DNA of 64,000 nucleotides from Vibrio sp. DW001 (GCF_029016285.1 NZ_CP091975.1:2232001-2296000); one strand, 5' to 3'; positions 1 to 9,537 are shown, counted from the first letter of the stretch. The notes: generated from the letters alone by a model not told the origin. Numbers and translations are program-made.

Positions 1-573
1 AATTTCACCCGTTATATAGGCTGGCCTTTTTGCTCCGCGCTCAATAAACTCATTTGCTGCTTTATATCCGGCGGCATAGTTATCACTAATAGCATAACTA
101 CACTTCGTTCCTTCTTCCACTCGGGCAAATTGAACAATCGGTATATTGAAGTTCTGACATTCTTCATATATCGCGGTATTAAATTGAGCTGATGCGGCAA
201 TAACACCATCTACTTTGTACTGAAAAATATTTGGTATTGTACGGTGTTTCCTATCATCACGTTCCCATGGGATTAGCACGGCAGAATAACCGTTCCTTTG
301 GAGTTCGGCACTGATCAGTTGCAATGTCTCCATATGGATTGGGTAATCTGTGTCTGGAAAAACTAAACCGATTAATTTGGATTCTCTCGTCGTCAAGCTT
401 CGAGCAAAGGCGTTGGGGCGGTAATTCAACGATTTGGCTGCATCCAATACTTTTATCCGTGTTTTTTCAGACGTTGAACTGCCATCAATGAATACGCGAG
501 ACACGGTAGACTGAGAAACCCCTGCCAACTTTGCCACATCTTTGGACGTCACACTTATGTTCTTATCTGCCAT
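1..573 (-). CDS. LacI family transcriptional regulator (3' end outside window)
   Basis: The reverse strand from an ATG at 573 reads without a stop to base 1, giving the first 191 residues. The N-terminus has the LacI helix-turn-helix and hinge: TSKDVAKLAGVSQSTVSRV followed by the RPNAFARSL hinge. The sugar-binding periplasmic-protein-like domain then begins (KLIGLVFPDTDYPIHMETLQ). Proteins of this family are about 330-340 residues, so roughly 140 residues lie beyond the window. The ligand cannot be read from this part. It may control a gene to its left or the MFS/SnoaL pair to its right, which lies upstream on the same strand behind its own terminator. Confidence 0.9.
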   Translation of the reverse strand, partial: MADKNISVTSKDVAKLAGVSQSTVSRVFIDGSSTSEKTRIKVLDAAKSLNYRPNAFARSLTTRESKLIGLVFPDTDYPIHMETLQLISAELQRNGYSAVLIPWERDDRKHRTIPNIFQYKVDGVIAASAQFNTAIYEECQNFNIPIVQFARVEEGTKCSYAISDNYAAGYKAANEFIERGAKRPAYITGEI

Positions 574-735
574 TTAACAATTACCATCATAATTCCAGTA
601 CATGCTGATTGTAACAGAATTATCTACTACGTAGTCATTCGATTCGATTCTAAGTATCTTATATTTTTCACTGAGTTAGAGTTTCAATAGGTTATCTTTT
701 GAAGTCAATTCACAGCACTGTAACTCATTAAAATT

Positions 736-765
736 AAAAACGCCCTCAGCTATAAGGGCGTTTTT
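736..765 (-). terminator. Rho-independent terminator after the MFS/SnoaL unit
   Basis: Arms AAAAACGCCC and GGGCGTTTTT enclose a 10-nt loop. The flanking A and T runs allow termination in either direction. The hairpin lies 30 nt downstream of the stop codon of the minus-strand SnoaL-like gene and separates it from the LacI regulator. Confidence 0.85.
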
Positions 766-794
766 ATACGTTATCAGAGCAAAATAGCTTAGAT

Positions 795-1808
795 TTAAAG
801 TTCGGGATTCATAATTTGTTGCGTACGCTCAAATACATCCACACCCTGTTGTTTTAGCCAATATGGTATATCGATTAATACCCAGTTTTCAGATAGTTTA
901 TCGTCTTTACGGTAATATACATCAACGACTTGCATGTCTGCACGGATCTCACCGCCAGGTAGACCAAGAAAACCGCCAACTGGAGTATTAGACAAATTAG
1001 GCCAGCCAAAGAAACAGGCGAAATTACCTTCAGCGAAACGACATACATGACCATTAAACTTCTTATCAGTCAGATTATTCCGAAATGGGAGTTGATGTTG
1101 TTGCTGGTAACGGGGAATAGTATAAGACGCGCCGATGCCACAAGGGCCATACCAGATCATATCTTTAGACCAGCTTTTCTCCAGTACTTCAGGAGGGCAA
1201 CCCATTGCACCGCTATCATTTAAAGAACTGAGGTCGTCGACCATTTTATTGACTAGCGCTAAAGTTGTTACACCCTCTTCTTCAGCAGCATCATCAAACA
1301 ATAATCCGTTATGGTCTCGAGGCCCAGGGTAAACAAAATGACGGCCAGTGGACGGAGGAAGTGGATAACAGCCAGCTTGATCCATCACACCAAGAAGGTC
1401 CATAAACATGCCTGTTTTCGTGATTTTACCATTCTCTACACAAGTAAATTCAGCGTAACGGATGTTCATCATTTTACCTGTTGGTCGAATTCCAAGCCAT
1501 TCAGCATCGAAAAGCCCCATGAAATGACCCATGCTCATCACCCATTGCTCACCACTAATTTCATTGGTGCCACCAATGAAAATATCTTGTCGCCTTTGCA
1601 TGCGATTCATCGATTTTAAGAATGGCCCCCAAAAAGTATCCGCGACTGCATCGGCTCCTTTTTGCTCGCGGAATGGATATACACCACGCCATAAGTAGTC
1701 GTCACTAACGTAGTTTTTTAGCACTGATGCAATAGACTCTGACGTGGCATTTTCTATCGCATCAAAATAGTTGCGGACGATGCGCTTGGTTTCTTGATAT
1801 TTACTCAT
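795..1808 (-). CDS. Tandem SnoaL-like (NTF2 fold) protein
   Basis: The 337-residue protein has two copies of an NTF2/SnoaL-like alpha+beta barrel, roughly residues 1-150 and 185-330. The first opens with the typical helix (VRNYFDAIENATSESIASVL) and a W-R-G-V-Y-P-F motif. Each copy ends in strands like those of polyketide-cyclase or ester-cyclase homologues (KITKTGMFMDLLGVMDQAG and LSENWVLIDIPYWLKQQGVD). Family members act as small-molecule isomerases, cyclases or hydrolases, but no reaction can be assigned here. It lies 84 nt downstream of an MFS transporter on the same strand, so the transporter's substrate is probably what it acts on. There is no signal peptide, so it is cytoplasmic. Confidence 0.75.
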   Translation of the reverse strand: MSKYQETKRIVRNYFDAIENATSESIASVLKNYVSDDYLWRGVYPFREQKGADAVADTFWGPFLKSMNRMQRRQDIFIGGTNEISGEQWVMSMGHFMGLFDAEWLGIRPTGKMMNIRYAEFTCVENGKITKTGMFMDLLGVMDQAGCYPLPPSTGRHFVYPGPRDHNGLLFDDAAEEEGVTTLALVNKMVDDLSSLNDSGAMGCPPEVLEKSWSKDMIWYGPCGIGASYTIPRYQQQHQLPFRNNLTDKKFNGHVCRFAEGNFACFFGWPNLSNTPVGGFLGLPGGEIRADMQVVDVYYRKDDKLSENWVLIDIPYWLKQQGVDVFERTQQIMNPEL

Positions 1809-1840
1809 TGGGCAATCCTGTTATTGTCATTCTTTATATC

Positions 1841-1874
1841 GTTTACTGAGCGAACTCTTCTTCGCTCAGTAAAC
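1841..1874 (-). promoter_or_regulatory. Perfect intercistronic stem-loop between MFS and SnoaL genes
   Basis: GTTTACTGAGCGAA (1841-1854) is exactly complementary to TTCGCTCAGTAAAC (1861-1874) across a 6-nt loop. No T-run follows in the direction of transcription, so it does not look like a simple terminator. It sits just after the MFS stop codon and could stabilise the upstream part of a bicistronic mRNA or set the ratio of the two products. Confidence 0.6.
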
Positions 1875-1892
1875 GAATAGCATTAAATAGGT

Positions 1893-3188
1893 TTAGTGAT
1901 TAGTCGCTGGCTGGTTTAAATCTTTCTTTTTATAAAAGATGCCGCCTTTCAGTGTTTCTGGAAGTGAGAACCAAACTAATCCAGCAATAACCCATACGAT
2001 TGGTGATCCCCACATAGCCGTCGTTAAATCGGTGCGATCTTTGATGAATACCAATACCATTGGCGCCCACATTCCGATAATACGACCACCATGGAATAGT
2101 GCTGCACCGAAACTTCGAAGATGAGCAGGGAATAATTCAGAGAAGTACCCGCCCCATACCGCACTTGAAGAAAGACCAAAGTTATAGATAAGACCCAGCA
2201 GTGCGAGAAGGTTCACGCTACCAACGAATACGTCACTCGGTGCAACGAAGAAGATTGCCGCCATGGCACCCGCTATAACAAAACCAAAAGCATTAACCTT
2301 TCGGCCATATTTGTCGGCAATAACACCCCAAACCCAAGCTCCGAACAGACTACCAAATGCAGATATAGAGAATATAATACCTATCGTTGCGCCATCAAAC
2401 ATGCGCACTTCTTTTAGGTAAGTCGTCACGAAACCACCGAAGAACTGATAGCCATAAAAGTTAAGGCCAGCAAGTAATAAACAAGATAAGGTTATCTTAC
2501 GATGGGTGCTGTTAAACATCTCAGCCCAAGAACCTTTCTTCGCGGGTGCGTCTTCAGTGCCTTGTTGGTCTTCTTCACCATAGGCTATGACCTTCTTGTC
2601 TGATGGAAGTACAAATACCATCACCCCCACAGCCACAAGCGGCGGTATACCACCAATCCACATAATGCTTTCCCATGGCGCATCAATACTGGTAATAAAT
2701 GCTGCATACGCACCCATTACCATCAATGCCAACGAAAACATACTTGATGCAAAAGCAGTCAGTTTTCCACGAACACTTGGCTCAAACAAGCCAATCATTG
2801 TCGATACCGCTACCGTGAAGTAACCCCCAAGTGAAATACCGATGATGAAACGCATTAACGCCCAAGTAGTGTAGTCAGTGAACATCATATTAATAATGGT
2901 TGCACCACCGTTTAGCGCTGTGATTGCGATAAGAGTGGGTTTTTTACCAATATTTGATGCTACCCAAGCACAGCTGAATGCACCAATTAGTGCGCCGACC
3001 GATTGCCACGTATAGAATTGCGCGGTATCAGCTAAAGTAATGCCATCATACGCTTCTACAATATAGGGCCGTACATAATCTACAATAACAAAATTGTAGC
3101 AGTAGAAAAAATAACCAACTAAAATAGCTAAGTAAGCGAGTATTCTTTGTAGCAATGGCACTTCGTTCATGTGTATTTTGGCGGTCAT
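1893..3188 (-). CDS. MFS transporter
   Basis: The 431-residue protein has 12 predicted membrane helices in two six-helix halves. A central cytoplasmic loop (about residues 190-225) is rich in charged residues (SDKKVIAYGEEDQQGTEDAP). The family's loop motif appears as ASNIGKKPTL after helix 2 and DKYGRKV after the corresponding helix of the second half. The overall pattern resembles the sugar-porter/aromatic-acid:H+ symporter branch. The substrate cannot be assigned. The gene is followed by a SnoaL-like enzyme and preceded by a 334-nt intergenic region shared with the divergent symporter gene. Confidence 0.85.
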   Translation of the reverse strand: MTAKIHMNEVPLLQRILAYLAILVGYFFYCYNFVIVDYVRPYIVEAYDGITLADTAQFYTWQSVGALIGAFSCAWVASNIGKKPTLIAITALNGGATIINMMFTDYTTWALMRFIIGISLGGYFTVAVSTMIGLFEPSVRGKLTAFASSMFSLALMVMGAYAAFITSIDAPWESIMWIGGIPPLVAVGVMVFVLPSDKKVIAYGEEDQQGTEDAPAKKGSWAEMFNSTHRKITLSCLLLAGLNFYGYQFFGGFVTTYLKEVRMFDGATIGIIFSISAFGSLFGAWVWGVIADKYGRKVNAFGFVIAGAMAAIFFVAPSDVFVGSVNLLALLGLIYNFGLSSSAVWGGYFSELFPAHLRSFGAALFHGGRIIGMWAPMVLVFIKDRTDLTTAMWGSPIVWVIAGLVWFSLPETLKGGIFYKKKDLNQPATNH

Positions 3189-3522
3189 GAGCGACTTATC
3201 CTCTGTCTGAAGTTTAATAAATGTGTATCTCTTGAGTTCGATGAGCTGTCACCTCTCATCCAGTGGGTGAATATTACACACTTCTTGATGTCATAAACCG
3301 TGACATGTATCGACTTTAAAATGACTACGCACCCAAACTATTGATTTATGTGACCATGATCTACCTTTTTTAACAATCTCTTTAATTACCATCAAAATCG
3401 CAGAGTTTTATATGAAAAACGCTAGATGATGACTGGTAATTCATCGTAATTTCTATAATGATAGGAATAACAAGGAACATGATACTTAATATATTCGTAA
3501 TGGTGATAGGTTAAATACAAAA
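3189..3522. other. Divergent intergenic region between MFS and symporter genes
   Basis: No coding potential is evident. The region is AT-rich and must hold the promoters of both divergent transcripts. No strong operator-like palindrome was recognised. Confidence 0.5.
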
Positions 3523-5079
3523 ATGGTTACGTACTCAAGCTTTGCGATTATGGCTCTTTATGCCATTTCAACACTAATGATCAGTTACTTAGTTAACCGA
3601 CGTAGTGCAACCAAAGGCGATTTTTCCACAGGGAATCGTCAGTTTGGATGGTTTACAGCTGGCGTGTCCATATTGGCGACCTATATCAGTACGATGACTT
3701 TTCTTGGCCAACCAGGTTGGGTTTATACTAGCGGCATGCAAGCGTTCGCTATACATTTGAATTATCCCATCGTTATCTTTTTTGCCGTTGTGTTTTTTAT
3801 TCCAGTTTTCTATAAATTGGGACTAACCTCGATCTACGAATACCTAGAGCATAGGTTCGGTATCATTGCGCGAACGATAAATTCACTTGTGTTTATCTTG
3901 GTGCAATGTATTTCTGCTGGTGTCATCTTATATGCTGTTTCATTAATTCTGGTTCAAATCCTCCCCATATCCGTACAAGAAGCCATCATCTATATCACGC
4001 TGTTTACTGCCGTTTATACGTATTCTGGCGGGATTTCTACTGTTATTTGGACCGACATGCTGCAATCTGCGGTCCTTTTAATTGGCTGCATATCCATTTT
4101 TGTTATTCTTCTGCTCAACTTACAAGACGGAACGACGGTACAACAAGTTTCCGCTATCACTGAGAAAGCCAATATTATTAACTTAGACTTTGATCTAGGT
4201 GTTGATACCAGCCTCTGGTCGGGTGTCGTTGCGGTCGCTTTTTTACACCTTAGTGTCTACGGCACCAACCAACTGATTATTCAAAGAACATTGGCAACCA
4301 AAGACGTAAAAAATGCACAGAAATCCATGCTTCTTTGTGGCTATGGCGCGTTTTTCATCTACCTATTTTTTAGCATAATCGGTGTGCTTCTATATCTTTA
4401 CTATCAAGGAAAACCATTTGAGAACAGCAACAATATCATTTTGGATTTCGTGTTTAATCATACCAACCCAATTGTTATTGGATTAATCATGTCAGCGCTT
4501 GCCGCCGCCGCCATGTCGACGCTCGATTCAACCTATAATTCCATCGCGACTGTCGCAACCTTCGACATATATAAGCGTTTTGTACGAAAGAATGCGCACG
4601 TTGATCATTATGAAAAAACAGCAAGAATACTAGGCCTCGTCACTGCCGCCGTCGTCGTTATTCCTGCTCTCTTCGCTATATCGAATGAATCGGTACTCAA
4701 AACGATAGCTAGCCTTACTTCTGTGTTTGTTGGCATTCGTTTGGGATCATTTGTGTTGGGACTTGGTTTTGCTAAAGCAAACGAAAAAGGCGTTATCGTC
4801 GGTAGCGTTCTCAGTATTATTGCCATTGCGATTTGCCGAACAGGCGACATATCGTGGCCTTGGTATGCTCCAATTGGAACCGCAATCTTTCTGATTTCTG
4901 GGTTACTCACCAGTCGCTACTGGGGAACCAATACTCCAGAGCAAATGGCGTTTATTGAAACACAAAAAAGCCTATACCAGAAGCCAACGAAGAGTCAGTT
5001 TATGCTGCTAATCTTCGCGGCTATCACTATCAGTACTTGCTTTTACATCCCTGATTGGCTGTTAGCCGCGTTATCTTAA
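3523..5079 (+). CDS. Sodium:solute symporter (SSS family)
   Basis: The 518-residue integral membrane protein has about 13 predicted helices. It has the SSS-family pattern: an N-terminal region with NRQFGWFTAGVSILATYIST, a glycine-rich GIST segment near residue 170, and ALAAAAMSTLDSTYNS near residue 328, the small-residue/Ser-Thr segment that lines the sodium site in this fold. The start ATG is the first in frame after the intergenic region. The serine dehydratase gene starts 12 nt downstream, so the pair is probably one transcript. Uptake of serine or of a compound degraded to serine is an inference from that neighbour. Confidence 0.85.
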   Translation: MVTYSSFAIMALYAISTLMISYLVNRRSATKGDFSTGNRQFGWFTAGVSILATYISTMTFLGQPGWVYTSGMQAFAIHLNYPIVIFFAVVFFIPVFYKLGLTSIYEYLEHRFGIIARTINSLVFILVQCISAGVILYAVSLILVQILPISVQEAIIYITLFTAVYTYSGGISTVIWTDMLQSAVLLIGCISIFVILLLNLQDGTTVQQVSAITEKANIINLDFDLGVDTSLWSGVVAVAFLHLSVYGTNQLIIQRTLATKDVKNAQKSMLLCGYGAFFIYLFFSIIGVLLYLYYQGKPFENSNNIILDFVFNHTNPIVIGLIMSALAAAAMSTLDSTYNSIATVATFDIYKRFVRKNAHVDHYEKTARILGLVTAAVVVIPALFAISNESVLKTIASLTSVFVGIRLGSFVLGLGFAKANEKGVIVGSVLSIIAIAICRTGDISWPWYAPIGTAIFLISGLLTSRYWGTNTPEQMAFIETQKSLYQKPTKSQFMLLIFAAITISTCFYIPDWLLAALS

Positions 5080-5091
5080 ATAAGTGATTCT

Positions 5092-6462
5092 ATGTTATCT
5101 ATCTTCGACATCTATAAAATTGGCGTTGGCCCTTCTAGCTCTCATACTAATGGTCCAATGATCGCGGGCTATTCGTTTGGTTGTAAAATGAAGCCAAAAC
5201 TCAACCGTATCCATCGAATTCAAGTAGACCTATACGGCTCACTATCATTGACAGGGAAAGGACACCATACCGACAGAGCCGTAATCCTTGGCCTTATGGG
5301 CAATAAACCAGATAGTATTGATATTGCAACGGCAAACGCGTTACTCAAGCAACACACACAGTCTAAAACGCTCTGTCTTTCGGGTACTCATCTTATATTA
5401 TTTGATGTGGACACTGATATTGTCTTTCGTAGTGATAACCTCCCGCTACATGAAAATGCGTTAGCTATATCGGCCTTTGACACAAACGGAAAGCAGATAG
5501 ACAACGAAGTATATTATTCGATTGGCGGCGGGTTTATTGCGACAGAAGATGAGCTTAATAATGACTCCTTGAGCCAAGGTAATTCCGTTGAGTTCCCTTT
5601 TCAATCAGCCGAACAGCTTCTTAAAAAAGCGGACGACGCAGGCTTGTGTTTAGGCGGTTTGGTTATGCGCAATGAACGCACCTTTCGTACCGAGAATGAA
5701 ATCGATCAACTTACAGACAACATTTGGCGAGTGATGCTTCAGTGCGTAACAAAAGGACTCAATACCGAAGGCATTTTAGACGGCGGATTAAACGTTACAC
5801 GCAGAGCACCTGCGCTGCTAAAAACATTGGAGTCCAATCATGCACTGACTAGTGACCCAATGGAAATGCTCGATTGGATAAACGTTTATGCTTTTGCCGC
5901 TAGCGAAGAGAATGCATCGGGTGGTCAGGTGGTAACCTCGCCAACCAATGGTGCTTCTGGTGTTATTCCATCGGTACTAATGTATTACGACCGATTTATT
6001 AACCCATTAAATACAAAACAGCTGCGAGACTTTTTTGCCGTGTCTGGTGCGATAGGCATACTCTATAAAATGAATGCATCAATATCAGGCGCAGAGGTAG
6101 GATGCCAAGGAGAGATCGGCGTTTCATCATCGATGGCCGCTGCAGGTTTAACCGCTTTGCGTGGCGGGAGCAATGAACAAATCTGTATCGCAGCAGAGAT
6201 TGCCATGGAACACTCACTTGGTATGACATGTGACCCGATCGGTGGATTGGTTCAGGTGCCCTGTATTGAACGCAACGCTATGGGAGCGATAAAGGCAATC
6301 AACGCCTCAAGAATGGCACTCAAACGAACAAGTAAATGCTTAATATCATTAGATAAAGTGATTGATACCATGTATCGAACGGGCAAGGACATGAACAAGA
6401 AATATCGCGAGACGTCCCTCGGTGGATTGGCTGTCATTCATTTTGGCCCACCCTGTGAATAA
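5092..6462 (+). CDS. sdaA: L-serine ammonia-lyase (iron-sulfur type)
   Basis: This 456-residue enzyme converts L-serine to pyruvate and ammonia with an oxygen-sensitive [4Fe-4S] cluster. The N-terminal domain begins with the signature FDIYKIGVGPSSSHTNGPM. The cluster-ligand cysteines can be placed at C338 (GCQGEIG), C380 (MTCDPIGG) and C391 (QVPCIERNA), with the spacing known from E. coli SdaA. Length is normal for the single-chain enzyme. It lies 12 nt behind a sodium symporter and probably lets the cell use the imported amino acid as a carbon source. Confidence 0.95.
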   Translation: MLSIFDIYKIGVGPSSSHTNGPMIAGYSFGCKMKPKLNRIHRIQVDLYGSLSLTGKGHHTDRAVILGLMGNKPDSIDIATANALLKQHTQSKTLCLSGTHLILFDVDTDIVFRSDNLPLHENALAISAFDTNGKQIDNEVYYSIGGGFIATEDELNNDSLSQGNSVEFPFQSAEQLLKKADDAGLCLGGLVMRNERTFRTENEIDQLTDNIWRVMLQCVTKGLNTEGILDGGLNVTRRAPALLKTLESNHALTSDPMEMLDWINVYAFAASEENASGGQVVTSPTNGASGVIPSVLMYYDRFINPLNTKQLRDFFAVSGAIGILYKMNASISGAEVGCQGEIGVSSSMAAAGLTALRGGSNEQICIAAEIAMEHSLGMTCDPIGGLVQVPCIERNAMGAIKAINASRMALKRTSKCLISLDKVIDTMYRTGKDMNKKYRETSLGGLAVIHFGPPCE

Positions 6463-6600
6463 GTAATACCATGTTTATTTTATGCGTATAACCAATATCT
6501 ACTGTCGCGTTAAGCACCCGTTCTTTTTCTCTTTCCTGCTCAAAATGGGGCCGTCCTATTACGGATAGAAAGAGGAATCAAGTAATAGACACGGTTGTAA

Positions 6601-6990
6601 TTACACCATTAATTCCAACCGATTACCTTCTGGATCCAATACGACGCTTACGTAGTAGCCGTTGGCCGTTCTGCAGGGGTCATCTAATAACTCATATCCG
6701 TCTGACACCAGTTTCTCTGTTAGGTCGTCGACCTGTTTTTCGGAGCCTAATGAAAAAGCCAAATGGGCCAACCCGATAAACTGCGTATACACATCTGATA
6801 TTGGAAGTTCTACCGAGTCCATTGCCATTAGTTCAATGCGGATACCATCTGGAAGCGTCAGAAAATAAGAGGCAAACCCAACATTGTTGTCCTCGTATTT
6901 CTCATCGCACTTGGTGTCAAAAAAGTACTCATAAAAATACCGCATTTTTTCCAAATCAAGGCACCAAATGGCTACGTGATCAATCTTCAT
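6601..6990 (-). CDS. VOC superfamily (glyoxalase-like) protein
   Basis: The 129-residue protein starts MKIDHVAIWCLDLEKMRYFYEY and ends DPEGNRLELMV, the two halves of a vicinal-oxygen-chelate beta-alpha-beta-beta-beta unit. Metal-ligand positions typical of glyoxalase I relatives are present (H5 in DHVAIW, H in HLAFSL, E in NRLELM). The start was chosen because an AGAAGG ribosome site lies 9 nt upstream. Two in-frame ATGs further upstream are possible but poorly spaced. The gene overlaps the end of a small ORF and is the last gene of a putative three-gene unit. The substrate is unknown. Confidence 0.85.
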   Translation of the reverse strand: MKIDHVAIWCLDLEKMRYFYEYFFDTKCDEKYEDNNVGFASYFLTLPDGIRIELMAMDSVELPISDVYTQFIGLAHLAFSLGSEKQVDDLTEKLVSDGYELLDDPCRTANGYYVSVVLDPEGNRLELMV

Positions 6991-7162
6991 TTTCATTATC
7001 CTTCTCATCTTCCCATTGAAAAAGCGTCAACAGCGACGACATATATAAATGGGCTTCAAGTTCGATCCTATTTTTTACCCTGCTTTGTAAAGTGTTATGC
7101 TTATTTTCAGGCTGCGCATAATCAGAGGGCTTGGTATGATTTATTTTTACTACGTTCGTCAT
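6980..7162 (-). CDS. Small hypothetical protein, 60 residues
   Basis: The ORF lies between the phosphoribosyltransferase gene (42 nt upstream) and the VOC gene, whose start it overlaps by 11 nt. This arrangement suggests translational coupling. The product is hydrophilic, with an amphipathic segment near residues 33-49 (ELEAHLYMSSLLTLFQW) and an acidic tail. No family was recognised and its ribosome site is weak, so the call rests mainly on position. Confidence 0.4.
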   Translation of the reverse strand: MTNVVKINHTKPSDYAQPENKHNTLQSRVKNRIELEAHLYMSSLLTLFQWEDEKDNENED

Positions 7163-7204
7163 AACGGTGGTCTCTTAGGCGAACACAAATGATTAGACGC
7201 TTGT

Positions 7205-7729
7205 TTACTTAACGAGTTTTGACACATATGGAAGGTTCCTTTGTCTGTCTTTCCAAGGTAAGCCGTACCCAACCAATAGGTCATCATTCTGCATCTCATC
7301 GGCATAATATTGTTCTACCGGAATATTCACTCGACCGGGTTTGACAAACAGAGTCGCGATCAACAGTGACTTCAACTCAAACTGGTCATTGAGGTACTGC
7401 GCTAATCGCTTCATTGTTCCTCCGGACTCGATCGCGTCGTCGACAAGAATGACGTTTCTTCCTTTCAGTTCAATGTTTTGGTGGAACACGATCTCAGAAT
7501 CGTTATTTCTATCCCCGGAGGTATGGGGACAAGAGATGTAGTCCATACGGATATCAAAGGTTAATTCTCTCACCAGATCTGCCGTAAAAAGTATTCCACC
7601 CGGAACAACGGTGATAACAACCGCGCATTGCCCCTCGAACTTTTTATTAAGCCTTTGTGCTACCTGAGTAACGCCGTTTTTAATCTGAATGGTATCTAGA
7701 ACCATCTCGCCTACGTGTGCATTATTCAT
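7205..7729 (-). CDS. Phosphoribosyltransferase family protein (hypoxanthine-type)
   Basis: The 174-residue protein has the type I phosphoribosyltransferase fold. The PRPP-binding loop is NVILVDDAIESGGTMKRL (about residues 93-110), and an early loop VVPGGILFTADLVREL corresponds to the flexible hood side. Two adjacent acidic residues in VDD are the usual PRPP/Mg contacts. It resembles hypoxanthine or xanthine-guanine phosphoribosyltransferases used in purine salvage, but the base specificity cannot be read. It heads a unit with a small ORF and a VOC protein and diverges from a LysR gene. Confidence 0.8.
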   Translation of the reverse strand: MNNAHVGEMVLDTIQIKNGVTQVAQRLNKKFEGQCAVVITVVPGGILFTADLVRELTFDIRMDYISCPHTSGDRNNDSEIVFHQNIELKGRNVILVDDAIESGGTMKRLAQYLNDQFELKSLLIATLFVKPGRVNIPVEQYYADEMQNDDLLVGYGLPWKDRQRNLPYVSKLVK

Positions 7730-8042
7730 TGTTTATCCCTACCCTATTCTTATTTCATGTTTTGATTCGTGTACATCATTACTCTTCAATAAATGAGACA
7801 TTAACAGCGTATAAATAGGAAGAGACACCAACAGATAAAGGGCGCCTTTTAATGACGTTTGATGAGCGATTAAACCAATAATTACGGGCCCGCATTACAT
7901 ACCTCCGTAAGCGAATGTCGCAACAAATGCGACCGCTGTACCCAATTTTTCGGGCTAGATTGACTTTCGATAGATTATATATTGCCTTATTCGGGTCATA
8001 TAAATAAAATAGATTAATTCTATTTATATATCGAATTTTCCA
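7730..8042. other. Divergent intergenic region upstream of LysR gene
   Basis: This 313-nt gap separates the phosphoribosyltransferase gene from the LysR gene. It is AT-rich near the LysR start. A reading frame across it on the minus strand overlaps the LysR coding region and has no protein-like character. It is probably promoter DNA for both directions. Confidence 0.4.
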
Positions 8043-8927
8043 ATGCTTAGACATCTCGCTAACCATCTGCCCTATTTTTCTGCCGTCGCGAAGCACCTTA
8101 GTTTTTCCAATGCTGCGATTGAATTAGCCGTGTCTCAATCGTCTATAAGCTATCAGATCAAATGCTTAGAGGAAAAACTCGGATTTAAGCTCTTCATTCG
8201 AGGTCAGGGAAGCAAGGTGGAACTGACCTCTAAGGGTAATAAACTCTTTCAAGAATACGTTGTTCTAGAGCGCAATTTTAATCAAGTGGTCTCAGACACT
8301 AAGCTGAACAAAAATCGAACCAAGTTAGAGATGACGGCACCTGTAGATTTAGGTGTGAAGCTGCTTACGCCCACGCTTTCTCAACTTGAAATGGATAGAC
8401 TGATCATCAACCTAGACCTTACCGACAACGTGGTAGACTTTAAGAAGAGTAGATTCGACTTCGCCATCAGAATTAATACTGACGAAAGCGGTTTGGAGTA
8501 TTTACCTCTGATGGAATCGAAAAATCTATTGTTGTGTAGTAAGCGGTACGCATCAGAAAACCAACTTTCACAATTTGACCAAATCAACGAACACCACCGT
8601 TTGATAGTGAGAAATTCGGAAAAAAGTAACACCTGGGAAAAGCTCTTTCTTCAACACGATAGACGTTTTCATAAACATAAGAATATGCAGGTAATCAACA
8701 ACAGTTTTGCCATCTATCAAGCGATCATTGCCGATACGGGTGTTGGCATTCTGCCAGAATATTTCGTTGACCAAACCAACTACCAAGACCTATACATATT
8801 CAAAGAGAACCTGAACGAAACGCCTTTCTATTTGGTCTACCAACCTTCGTATGTCGCCAAGAAGTGGGCTTTATTAATTAAGGAAAACATTATCAAGGCA
8901 TTAGAGCGACAACAACACGTAGCTTAG
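8043..8927 (+). CDS. LysR family transcriptional regulator
   Basis: The 294-residue protein has the N-terminal winged helix of LysR regulators (YFSAVAKHLSFSNAAIELAVSQSSISYQIKCLEEKLGFKLF, residues about 10-52). The two-lobed effector domain follows. The AxxLxxSQSSISYQI pattern resembles the GcvA-like branch. It diverges from the phosphoribosyltransferase/VOC unit, its most likely target by the usual LysR arrangement. A bidirectional terminator lies about 80 nt after the stop. Confidence 0.9.
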   Translation: MLRHLANHLPYFSAVAKHLSFSNAAIELAVSQSSISYQIKCLEEKLGFKLFIRGQGSKVELTSKGNKLFQEYVVLERNFNQVVSDTKLNKNRTKLEMTAPVDLGVKLLTPTLSQLEMDRLIINLDLTDNVVDFKKSRFDFAIRINTDESGLEYLPLMESKNLLLCSKRYASENQLSQFDQINEHHRLIVRNSEKSNTWEKLFLQHDRRFHKHKNMQVINNSFAIYQAIIADTGVGILPEYFVDQTNYQDLYIFKENLNETPFYLVYQPSYVAKKWALLIKENIIKALERQQHVA

Positions 8928-9005
8928 ATTGGATATGAAAAATCAGCGATTTAAAGTGACAAACTCATGCAGAAAGACGACCGTTAGCCTTTAAACCACA
9001 CAAGC

Positions 9006-9041
9006 AAAAATGGCCACTATTGGATGATAGTGGCCATTTTT
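9006..9041. terminator. Bidirectional terminator between LysR and DUF805 genes
   Basis: AAAAATGGCCACTAT and ATAGTGGCCATTTTT form a perfect 15-bp stem around TGGATG. The A/T tracts at both ends serve the converging LysR and DUF805 genes. Confidence 0.9.
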
Positions 9042-9042
9042 A

Positions 9043-9381
9043 TTACTTCGGACTAGACCCGTATTGATTCGAGCCTTGAGTTCCTTCGGTGGCCGCGAAA
9101 TATATCAGTACTAGCACACCAACAACCGGAATGAGCACCAACAATAACCACCAACCTGATTTATCCACATCATGTAGTCTTCTTACCCCTACAGCCAAGG
9201 AAGGGACAAATACGGCTAAACTATAAATTAGCCCTAGGAATACCGTACCTAGCACGCCATCTACCATTTGAAATGCGATGCTAATGAGTATATTGACTAA
9301 AAAAAACATCCAATATTCTTTGCGTCTCGCTCTTCCCTCAAAAACAGCATAATTTTTTAAGACCGACAGATACCAGTTCAT
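9043..9381 (-). CDS. DUF805 family membrane protein
   Basis: The 112-residue protein begins MNWYLSVLKNYAVFEGRARRKEYWMFFLVN, the hallmark opening of DUF805 proteins. Three to four membrane helices follow, with the family motif LAVGVRRLHDVDKSGWW between helices 2 and 3. The C-terminal tail is soluble and polar. The family is of unknown function and this length is typical. It is a single-gene unit. Confidence 0.9.
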   Translation of the reverse strand: MNWYLSVLKNYAVFEGRARRKEYWMFFLVNILISIAFQMVDGVLGTVFLGLIYSLAVFVPSLAVGVRRLHDVDKSGWWLLLVLIPVVGVLVLIYFAATEGTQGSNQYGSSPK

Positions 9382-9537
9382 TCTATTCTCCTAACCAACT
9401 TATAATTATTGAAGCGACGACTACCGTTGCAATCCTGTTCTATTTAATCTCTATAATCAATAGCACATCTCAAAAATTATACCAGCTAGTATTTCAATCA
9501 ATTACAGCCAGTTGATAGGGTTACAAGGCTCAATTAA

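Noticed and set aside
7779..8096. 105-codon minus-strand frame overlapping the LysR start
   Set aside because: It overlaps well-supported LysR coding sequence and shows low-complexity, non-protein-like residues.
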